In this document: in pieces, positions 1 through 5,398 of the stretch
Layout of the letters: each line of letters begins with the position of its first letter
Numbering within the stretch: the stretch's first letter is position 1
Source of the DNA: an uncultured Spirochaetaceae bacterium
GTDB lineage: Bacteria > Spirochaetota > Spirochaetia > Sphaerochaetales > Sphaerochaetaceae
Reading direction: 5' to 3'
Length of the DNA stretch: 5,711 nt
Assembly: GCA_946410375.1 (NCBI GenBank)
Contig: CAMKAB010000066.1
Coordinates: 1-5,711, forward strand
Position numbers and translations under genes: made by a program
The notes under the pieces: generated by a model
Database searches by the model: none
Told to the model about the DNA's origin: nothing
The model's input: the letters and a program-made list of their open reading frames with translations, nothing else

Positions 1-1614
1 GCAAGAGCTCTTTCCTGCATGAAGCATGTTGGACTGAACGTTGCGGCGGACCCGCTCTTCACACTTTCGTACACGGGAGTAAACGCAGGTTTGGTTATAG
101 GCGTAGCGGACGACCCTGCAATGCATTCGTCTCAAAACGAACAGGACTCGCGCCATTATGCCGAAGCTGCCAAGATTCCCATGCTTGAACCTTCCGATTC
201 CGCCGAAGCGCTCTCCTTTGTAAAAGAAGCATATGAAATATCGGAAAAATACGACACTCCGGTACTCGTCAGAATGTGCACAAGAACGGCTCACTGCCAG
301 GGGAAAGTTACGTTATCCGATAGGGTAACACCTGTGGCGAAAGCCTACGAAAAGAACATTCAAAAATACGTTATGATGCCCGGAATGGCGAAAAAACGTC
401 ATCCGATAGTGGAAAAAAGCATAAAAGACATAAGCGAATGGGCGGAAGACTGCACTTTGAACAGAATTGAAGACGGGAACGACCGGAGCATAGGTTTCAT
501 CACAAGCGGGACAAGTTACGAATACCTGAAAGAAGTTCTGGGAGACGCTTTCCCTGTTTTGAAAATCGGACTCGCCTTCCCTATGCCTGTTAAAAAAATC
601 CGGGATTTCGCCGCATCGGTCGGAAAAGTTTACGTTGTAGAAGAACTTGATCCTTTCATTGAAACGCATTGCAAGAATATCGGCGTTAATGTGATCGGAA
701 AAGAAAAGTTCACAAACATCGGCGAGTTTTCCCAGAATTACATTGCGTCCGTTTTGCTTTCGGAAGGCGTTCCCGGCGTAAAATTACCGGACAGCAGGAC
801 TTTTACGGAAAATGTTCCCATGCGTCCGCCTGTGATGTGCGCAGGCTGTCCTCACAGAGGAATGTACTACGTGCTGAAGAAAAACCGTCTTATGGTTATG
901 GGAGACATCGGGTGCTACACGCTCGGAGCCATGGCTCCGCTTTCGGCGATAGACACGACAATCTGCATGGGTGCGTCTGTTTCAGGTCTGCACGGTTTTA
1001 ACAAAGCCCGCAGTCTTGCGGAAAGTTCAGGCAATGAGGGAAGCGAATCGCTCATATCCGATGCGGTTATACCCGAATCAACGAAAACACTCAAAACTGC
1101 GGCGGTCATAGGAGACTCAACGTTCATGCATTCCGGTATTACCGGACTTGTAAACGCCGTTTATAACGAATCAAATTCGCTTATCGTGATACTGGACAAT
1201 TCAACCACCGGCATGACGGGTCACCAGCAGAACCCCACCACGGGCTTCAACCTTAAAGGAGACCCCGCCGCGAAAATAAACCTCGAGGAACTGTGCAAAA
1301 GCATCGGAGTCAGGAACATACGGGTCGTTGATCCGTACAATATCGCCGAGTGCGACAAGGCGGTTAAGGAACTTACCGCGAAAGAAACGGAAGGCGTTTC
1401 CGTTATCATTTCCAGAAGACCGTGCGCCCTCTTGAAAACAGTCAAGCACCCGGGACCTATTCAGGTTGATTCCGCAAAATGCATCGGTTGCAAGGCCTGT
1501 ATGCAAGTCGGATGCCCGGCTATCAGCATTTCCGATAAAAAAGCCGTAATAGACAGCACTCAATGCACCGGGTGCAAGGTTTGTTCCGCCCTGTGCAAAA
1601 CCGGCGCTATATAA
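1..1614 (+). CDS. iorA: Indolepyruvate:ferredoxin oxidoreductase, alpha subunit (5' partial)
   Basis: This is the large, thiamine-diphosphate-dependent subunit of indolepyruvate:ferredoxin oxidoreductase. The enzyme is cytoplasmic and oxygen-sensitive; it converts arylpyruvates plus CoA to aryl-acetyl-CoA and CO2, reducing ferredoxin. The frame is open from base 1 (ARALSC before the Met at 19), and that Met lies inside the conserved MKHVGLNVAADPL segment. The true start is therefore upstream, by roughly 70 residues from memory of the family. Visible signatures are the SSQNEQDSR segment near 130-160, CAGCPHRG at 838-861, GDIGCYTLG at 901-927, and a TPP-binding stretch running from GDST (1111) to LDN (ending 1200). 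The C-terminus has two 4Fe-4S motifs: CxxCxxCxxxxCP (1480-1518) and CxxCxxCxxxC (1564-1596). The last cysteine of the second motif is followed by Lys rather than the usual Pro. iorB follows after 15 bases, so the two are co-transcribed. The identification is very secure. Confidence 0.97.
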   Translation, partial: ARALSCMKHVGLNVAADPLFTLSYTGVNAGLVIGVADDPAMHSSQNEQDSRHYAEAAKIPMLEPSDSAEALSFVKEAYEISEKYDTPVLVRMCTRTAHCQGKVTLSDRVTPVAKAYEKNIQKYVMMPGMAKKRHPIVEKSIKDISEWAEDCTLNRIEDGNDRSIGFITSGTSYEYLKEVLGDAFPVLKIGLAFPMPVKKIRDFAASVGKVYVVEELDPFIETHCKNIGVNVIGKEKFTNIGEFSQNYIASVLLSEGVPGVKLPDSRTFTENVPMRPPVMCAGCPHRGMYYVLKKNRLMVMGDIGCYTLGAMAPLSAIDTTICMGASVSGLHGFNKARSLAESSGNEGSESLISDAVIPESTKTLKTAAVIGDSTFMHSGITGLVNAVYNESNSLIVILDNSTTGMTGHQQNPTTGFNLKGDPAAKINLEELCKSIGVRNIRVVDPYNIAECDKAVKELTAKETEGVSVIISRRPCALLKTVKHPGPIQVDSAKCIGCKACMQVGCPAISISDKKAVIDSTQCTGCKVCSALCKTGAI

Positions 1615-1629
1615 GGAAAGGGGGAAAAC
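1615..1629 (+). promoter_or_regulatory. Ribosome binding site of iorB
   Basis: The 15 bases between the iorA stop and the iorB ATG are purine-rich, with GGAAAGGGGG at 1615-1624 ending 5 bases before the ATG at 1630. There is no room for a separate promoter or terminator, which supports one iorAB transcript and supports the chosen iorB start. Confidence 0.7.
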
Positions 1630-2214
1630 ATGGTATCGAAAGACAGCGGAAACATAATGATTGTAGGCGTAGGCGGACAAGGCACATTGCTCGCCAGCAA
1701 GCTCCTCGGTTCCCTCTTTATCAAAGCGGGCTACGATGTCAAGGTCTCGGAAGTGCACGGGATGAGCCAGCGCGGAGGAAGCGTTGTAACATACGTCAGA
1801 TACAATAAAAACAAGGTTTACTCACCCATCATAGACAAGGGCGGAGCGGACATCATTCTCTCGTTTGAACTCCTGGAAGCGGCAAGATACGCGGAGTATC
1901 TTAAAACAGACGGAGTGATTATCACAAACACGCAGGAAATAAACCCGATGCCCGTTATAACCGGCGCCGCGACATACCCGGAGGATATTATCAGAAAAAT
2001 AAAAGATATGAACCTTGCCGTTATGCCGAACGATGACTTAAGCCTTGCTCTTAAAGCGGGTAGTCCGAAGTGCGTAAACCTCGTTCTTTTGGGTCGCCTT
2101 TCCAAGTACTTCGACTTTACTAAGGAAGAATGGCTCTCCGCCATTGAGGAAAGCGTTCCGCCCAAGTTTACGGAACTCAACAAAAAGGCGTTCTTATCGG
2201 GCTCGGAAGTATAA
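1630..2214 (+). CDS. iorB: Indolepyruvate:ferredoxin oxidoreductase, beta subunit
   Basis: This is the small subunit that pairs with IorA. It belongs to the pyruvate/ketoisovalerate oxidoreductase catalytic (gamma-type) domain family. At 194 residues it has the usual length for IorB. The N-terminus shows the glycine-rich loop GVGGQG (residues 13-18), as expected for a Rossmann-like fold. The family hallmark EVHGMSQRGGSV follows at residues 41-52. The ATG at 1630 has a good Shine-Dalgarno sequence at the right distance. A Met ten residues in lies too close to the glycine loop to be a better start. The TAA stop (2212-2214) is also the first three bases of the first copy of the downstream 141-base repeat. 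No frameshift or missing motif is seen. With IorA it allows energy conservation or acyl-CoA formation from aromatic amino acids. Confidence 0.96.
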   Translation: MVSKDSGNIMIVGVGGQGTLLASKLLGSLFIKAGYDVKVSEVHGMSQRGGSVVTYVRYNKNKVYSPIIDKGGADIILSFELLEAARYAEYLKTDGVIITNTQEINPMPVITGAATYPEDIIRKIKDMNLAVMPNDDLSLALKAGSPKCVNLVLLGRLSKYFDFTKEEWLSAIEESVPPKFTELNKKAFLSGSEV

Positions 2215-2472
2215 TTCAGCAAAGCGTTTTCCGGATGCGTAAGCGGAGAGGAAGCGTAATCCCGCAATGCGTTTTTCATTGAGCTGAGGCGTAAACAGCG
2301 GGTTTACCGAATGCGAAAACGCACCCGACAATGTGTTTTGCGGGGGAACGCGTAATCCAGCAAAGCGTTTTCCGGATGCGTAAGCGGAGAGGAAGCGTAA
2401 TCCCGCAATGCGTTTTTCATTGAGCTGAGGCGTAAACAGCGGGTTTACCGAATGCGAAAACGCACCCGACAA
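2212..2472. repeat. 141-base tandem repeat, about two copies, downstream of iorB
   Basis: Copy 1 begins at 2212 and copy 2 at 2353, a period of 141 bases. The first 120 bases of each copy (2212-2331 and 2353-2472) differ at only one position (T at 2216, C at 2357). After that, copy 1 continues to 2352 and copy 2 drifts. Inside the unit a shorter word, TAATCCNGCAANGCGTTTT, recurs at 2257 and 2398 and at the copy starts 2212 (one mismatch) and 2353. A decayed relative lies near 2493. The hexamer GCGTAA occurs several times per unit. Each copy can fold: TGCGTTTT at 2268-2275 pairs with AAAACGCA at 2316-2323, CATT pairs with AATG, and GTAAAC-AGCGG-GTTTAC at 2291-2307 forms a perfect inner stem. 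The same set lies 141 bases on. The minus strand stays open through both copies only because 141 is divisible by three. I see no coding evidence there, and the function is unknown. Confidence 0.9.
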
Positions 2473-2545
2473 CGCGTTTTACAAAGGGGACACGCAATCC
2501 CGCAAAAAATAACAAATTGAAATTTCAACTTCACGCTTTTAGAAG

Positions 2546-2595
2546 AAAAAACTGTCCGGAAATGCGTTCAAAACGCAAAACGGACAGTTTTTTTT
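2546..2595. terminator. Bidirectional Rho-independent terminator between convergent units
   Basis: CTGTCCG (2552-2558) pairs with CGGACAG (2581-2587). The stem is extended by six A's on the left (2546-2551) against the T-run on the right (2588-2595), giving about 13 pairs. The loop holds a second small hairpin, TGCGTT (2563-2568) with AACGCA (2572-2577) around a 3-base loop. The T-run serves iorAB on the plus strand. The A-run reads as U's on the minus strand, where it can end the binding-protein transcript, whose stop codon lies about 110 bases away. The position between two converging units fits this role well. Confidence 0.9.
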
Positions 2596-2706
2596 GTGCG
2601 AATTCACGGACTATTCACACATCTTATCCGGATTACCGATAAAATCCGATTGCGACCGGGATAGTATGCCGTCTTTTCGTTTTCAAAACAGCACTCCGCT
2701 TCGGTC

Positions 2707-3576
2707 TCACTTCTGCGAAGTCTTTTCTCCACCTTCAAGCACCAGGCTTTCCTCAAAATCAAGCCCGTAAGTCTCCACAAGCGTTTCCTCGTAGTCTTTA
2801 TGGAAGAAATTCTCGGATGCCAAAGACCTGATTTCATCGTTAATCCAAGTCAGCAAGGTTTCATTTCCCTTCGATACGGCGGGAGCGATGGTGTCCTGGC
2901 TTCCGAGAGAAGGAATGCCCACCGTATATCCCGGATTTTGCAACGCATACGCAATCACCTCGGTATTGTCATTCGCCCATGCCACAGCATTGCCGTTCTC
3001 CAAAGCATTTTTCGCATTCGCATACGTGTCGTATTTTTGCAGCTTGATTTCGGGATGATTCCGTGTCAAATAATCCTCCGCGGTTGTGCCTGAAATCACA
3101 ATCACCTCGTCTTTCGGACCGAGCACCGAAAGATCGGTTATAACCCGCCGATTCGGAGACACGACTCCCAAAGCCACATTCATATACGGCAGTGCGAAAT
3201 CAACCTTTTCGGCGCGTTCCCGGGTTACTGTAAAGTTCGCCAAAACAATATCAACCTTTCCCGTTTCCAAGTATTCCACCCTGTTCGCCGCCTCCGTGGA
3301 AACGAAAGAAACGTCCACTCCCAAATCCCGACCTATGCGACGCGCGAAATAAACATCATAACCCTGATACTCTCCGTACTCGTCAACATATCCGAACGGG
3401 TTTTTATCGGAAAAAACACCGATATTGATTACGCCGCTCTTTTTGATTTCTTCGACTGTACGGTAAACTGTCGAAGAAGCGTTATTACGAACCTGTTTTT
3501 TTCCGCATGAAACGAACAAAAAAACAAGCGAAGATACAAGAAGCAATAAAAAAACCGTTTTTACTCTCTTCTTCAT
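2707..3576 (-). CDS. Amino acid ABC transporter solute-binding lipoprotein, CjaA-like (probable cysteine)
   Basis: This is the extracytoplasmic receptor of a polar amino acid importer, of the bacterial solute-binding protein family 3 (289 residues). Residues 1-24 are a lipoprotein signal: basic MKKRVK, a hydrophobic core, then FVSC with Cys24 as the lipidation site. The lipobox has Phe at -3, which is loose by enterobacterial rules and acceptable in spirochaetes. Residues 42-137 carry the family pattern: GVINIGVFSDKNPFGY, the GYDVYFARRIGRDL signature (72-85), and ANFTVTRERAEKVDFALPY (113-131), in which Arg121 is the expected carboxylate-binding arginine. Asp203 in WANDNT is the expected amino-group ligand. 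The C-terminal ENFFHKDYEETL and LEGG segments resemble, from memory, the Campylobacter cysteine-binding protein CjaA. Cysteine is therefore the likely ligand, though another polar amino acid is possible. The start has GGGAGG five bases upstream. The gene lies 382 bases downstream of the ATPase on the same strand. Confidence 0.93.
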   Translation of the reverse strand: MKKRVKTVFLLLLVSSLVFLFVSCGKKQVRNNASSTVYRTVEEIKKSGVINIGVFSDKNPFGYVDEYGEYQGYDVYFARRIGRDLGVDVSFVSTEAANRVEYLETGKVDIVLANFTVTRERAEKVDFALPYMNVALGVVSPNRRVITDLSVLGPKDEVIVISGTTAEDYLTRNHPEIKLQKYDTYANAKNALENGNAVAWANDNTEVIAYALQNPGYTVGIPSLGSQDTIAPAVSKGNETLLTWINDEIRSLASENFFHKDYEETLVETYGLDFEESLVLEGGEKTSQK

Positions 3577-3581
3577 TTTTT

Positions 3582-3587
3582 CCTCCC
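3582..3587 (-). promoter_or_regulatory. Ribosome binding site of the binding-protein gene
   Basis: On the minus strand GGGAGG lies five bases upstream of the ATG at 3576. It fixes this Met as the start and places the basic residues of the signal peptide directly at the N-terminus. Confidence 0.75.
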
Positions 3588-3600
3588 ATAATTTCTTTTA

Positions 3601-3628
3601 ATCATAATTCCGACTCGAAGCATGACAG
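3601..3628 (-). promoter_or_regulatory. Candidate sigma-70 promoter for the binding-protein gene
   Basis: On the minus strand a -10-like TATGAT (3606-3601, five of six consensus bases) sits 16 bases downstream of a -35-like CTGTCA (3628-3623, four of six). Transcription would start near 3594 and give a leader of about 18 bases containing the Shine-Dalgarno site. The match is modest and made by eye. Its place just before the gene supports it, since receptors are often expressed above their membrane partners. Confidence 0.35.
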
Positions 3629-3634
3629 CGGAAT

Positions 3635-3732
3635 AACAAAGCCGCTCGTTCATCATACTGAAAGATATCCGCGTACTTGCAGGCGAACAGCGAAGCAGCA
3701 CAATAGGAATAACATGAAACAAAGCCGCTCGT
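3635..3732. repeat. Short direct duplication in the spacer
   Basis: AACAAAGCCGCTCGT occurs exactly at 3635-3649 and again at 3718-3732, 83 bases apart. Both copies are preceded by GGAATAACA; in the second, seven extra bases intervene. This looks like the worn remains of a local duplication and could also be a pair of protein-binding sites. Confidence 0.5.
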
Positions 3733-3878
3733 ACGCAGGTCTGAATTCCTCCATGTTCGGCAGGCATATACGACAATCATATAGATACCGTAAAACAACA
3801 AGTGCTGATTCCGCATACGAACAATCGGTTACGCCTTCCATTGAATATAACGAATGCGGAATATACGAAAGAACATAT

Positions 3879-3969
3879 TTATCGCATTATTAAACCTTTT
3901 CGCCGTCACGTTATCGCATTATCGCATTATTAAACCTTTTCGCCGTCACGTTATCACTTTATCGCATTA
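3879..3969. repeat. 40-base tandem repeat next to the ATPase stop codon
   Basis: Two copies with a period of 40 bases lie at 3881-3920 and 3921-3960. They agree at 38 of 40 positions and are identical over 3879-3915 against 3919-3955. The first nine bases of a third copy, ATCGCATTA, lie at 3961-3969, inside the last codons and stop of the ATPase gene. On the minus strand the repeated words are AATGCGATAA and GTGACGGCGAAAAGG. No strong hairpin is seen, so this does not look like a terminator. The copy number may vary between strains. Confidence 0.9.
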
Positions 3970-4720
3970 CCGTGTTTTTTCGCTCAAAAGTAAAAGTATT
4001 CAAAAACCTTTTAGCACGATCCGTTTTCGGATTATCGAAGAAAGAATCCGGCGTTCCCTCTTCGCATATTCCTCCTTCATCAAGAAAAACAACCCTGTCA
4101 GCAATCGCCCTTGCAAACTGCATTTCATGGGTTACCACCAGCATAGTCCTTCCCTGATTCGCCAAATCGAGAATCACTTCCAAAACCTCTCTCACCATTT
4201 CGGGATCAAGGGCAGCCGTAACCTCATCAAACAGAAGCACCTCGGGATGCATGCACAACGCCCGCACTATCGCCACACGTTGTTTCTGACCTCCCGAAAG
4301 CTGTCGGGGGTACGAATCCGCCTTATTATCCAACCCAACCCTTTTGAGCAATGCAAGAGCTTCCTCCCGAACGTCGCTCTTCTTTCGTTTTTGCACCTTT
4401 ACCGGAGCGAGCATAATATTTTCAAGCACGGTATAATGCGGAAAAAGCTCATAATTCTGAAACACCATTCCGATTTTCTGTCTGATTCCGGGCAAATCCT
4501 TGCTCTTTTTGCTCACGCTCTCGCCGTGCAACGTCACTTCTCCCCCTTGAAAAGTCTCCAAAGCGTTTATACATCTCAGCAACGTGCTCTTACCGCAGCC
4601 GCTGGGCCCGACAATCACAATAACCTCGCCTTTATGCACCGTTAAACTCAAGTCTTCAATCACCGCGGCATTCTCATAAACCTTGTGCAAATGCGATATT
4701 TCCAATACCACTTCCGACAT
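3959..4720 (-). CDS. Polar amino acid ABC transporter ATP-binding protein
   Basis: This cytoplasmic ATPase drives the importer and belongs to the GlnQ/HisP-type polar amino acid uptake group. At 253 residues its length is normal for the group. All nucleotide-binding motifs are intact: Walker A GPSGCGKST (38-46), Q-loop Gln88 in VFQNYELFPH, signature LSGGQKQR (141-148), Walker B VLLFDE (161-166) with catalytic Glu166, D-loop ALDPE, and switch His198 in VVTHEM. The Walker B continuation is DEVTAALDPE rather than the commoner DEPTSALDPE, a known variation in this group. The ATG at 4720 lies three bases after the permease 2 stop, with GGGGG (4731-4727) six bases upstream, so translation is probably coupled. 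The last residues, NTVMR, and the stop lie at the start of a 40-base tandem repeat, so the extreme C-terminus may have been reshaped by it. The substrate cannot be read from this subunit. Confidence 0.96.
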   Translation of the reverse strand: MSEVVLEISHLHKVYENAAVIEDLSLTVHKGEVIVIVGPSGCGKSTLLRCINALETFQGGEVTLHGESVSKKSKDLPGIRQKIGMVFQNYELFPHYTVLENIMLAPVKVQKRKKSDVREEALALLKRVGLDNKADSYPRQLSGGQKQRVAIVRALCMHPEVLLFDEVTAALDPEMVREVLEVILDLANQGRTMLVVTHEMQFARAIADRVVFLDEGGICEEGTPDSFFDNPKTDRAKRFLNTFTFERKNTVMR

Positions 4721-4723
4721 CCT

Positions 4724-5398
4724 TTACCCCCATCTTTTTTCAAGCTTTCCCGCCAGCATGCTGATAGGCCAACACACGACAAAATAGAGTAAAAGCACAG
4801 TCAGATACACTCCGAACGCAGCATTCGGACTTTTCATACGATTAGCTTCGATAATCTGCTGAGAAACCTTTAAGACCTCCACAACTCCTATCATCAGCAC
4901 AAGACCGGTTGTCTTAATCATTCTCGTTACAAGGTTTATCGCCGGCGGAATAAGCCTTCTCACCGCTTGAGGAAGAATCACAAACAGATAAACCCGCATT
5001 TTTTCCAACCCCAAAGCCGAAGCGCTTTCAAACTGATGAAGAGGAATGCTGATAAGCGCACCTCTCACCAGATCGCTCATCTCGGCGGCGCCCCAGAGGG
5101 AAAAAACAATCACGGATGCCGTCTCTCCGGACACGTTCCAGCCTAAAGAACGCGAAGAACCGAAGTAAACAATAAAAAGCAGGACAAGTTGCGGCATAAT
5201 GCGTATAACTTCCAAATAAAGCCGCATTACAAACTTCAAAAACGCGTTCTCGCGCTGTCTGAGTATTCCAAGCAGAATCCCGAAAAAGATACTTATCAGA
5301 ATTGATATCAAACTGATTTTAAGTGAGACTCCCAGTCCTTCAAGAAGCCTCTCGAAGTTCTTTCCTTTTAAGAGAACATCAAGTCCCAAATCAGGCAT
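4724..5398 (-). CDS. Polar amino acid ABC transporter permease 2
   Basis: This is an inner-membrane subunit of the HisM/GlnP type (224 residues), about five membrane segments by eye, near residues 24-45, 65-82, 92-112, 163-180 and 193-215. The EAA loop that docks on the ATPase is clear: ESASALG (124-130) followed by ILPQA (141-145). I start it at the ATG at 5398 (MPDLGLD), because AGGAGA lies seven bases upstream on the minus strand (5411-5406). An in-frame ATG at 5422 would add eight residues but lacks a comparable site and would lengthen the overlap. With this start the gene overlaps the end of permease 1 by eight bases (ATGCCTGA), and the ATPase starts three bases after its stop, as in a tightly coupled operon. 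It probably forms a heterodimer with permease 1. Confidence 0.94.
   Translation of the reverse strand: MPDLGLDVLLKGKNFERLLEGLGVSLKISLISILISIFFGILLGILRQRENAFLKFVMRLYLEVIRIMPQLVLLFIVYFGSSRSLGWNVSGETASVIVFSLWGAAEMSDLVRGALISIPLHQFESASALGLEKMRVYLFVILPQAVRRLIPPAINLVTRMIKTTGLVLMIGVVEVLKVSQQIIEANRMKSPNAAFGVYLTVLLLYFVVCWPISMLAGKLEKRWG

Larger units (their letters stand above)
3577..3878. other. Intergenic spacer without a recognisable gene
   Basis: Apart from the candidate promoter and ribosome site next to the binding-protein gene, this spacer shows no gene I can support. Short open frames exist on both strands, but none has a Shine-Dalgarno site or a recognisable domain. It contains a 15-base direct duplication, AACAAAGCCGCTCGT, at 3635-3649 and 3718-3732. 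It also has a 9-base inverted pair, ATTCCGCAT (3808-3816) and ATGCGGAAT (3854-3862), separated by 37 bases. I see no intrinsic terminator for the ATPase transcript, so read-through into the binding-protein gene is possible. Confidence 0.6.

Noticed and set aside
1201..1758. 185-codon minus-strand open frame across the iorA-iorB junction
   Set aside because: It is antisense to two well-conserved genes and has no recognisable motif or ribosome site.
2212..2520. CRISPR array
   Set aside because: The long unit is 141 bases with two copies that are identical almost throughout. The smaller word recurs at uneven spacing, with no unique spacers and no cas genes.
2212..2600. Insertion sequence or attachment site
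   Set aside because: There is no transposase or integrase, no terminal inverted repeats bounding the block, and no target duplication that I can identify.
3577..3700. Riboswitch or T-box leader for the binding-protein gene
   Set aside because: I could not find a terminator/antiterminator pair, a T-box sequence or a known riboswitch core. The likely leader is only about 18 bases.
3653..3841. Short minus-strand frames in the spacer, one with a hydrophobic stretch that might be a small membrane protein
   Set aside because: There is no Shine-Dalgarno site before the ATG at 3841, several frames overlap each other, and nothing in the peptide is recognisable.
3879..3969. Plasmid iterons or a replication origin
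   Set aside because: There are only two full copies, no replication initiator gene nearby, and the location is a spacer within a transporter operon.
3854..4645. 263-codon open frame on the plus strand
   Set aside because: It lies mostly antisense to the ATPase, whose nucleotide-binding motifs are all intact on the minus strand. Its translation shows no domain, and its first part merely reads through the 40-base repeat.
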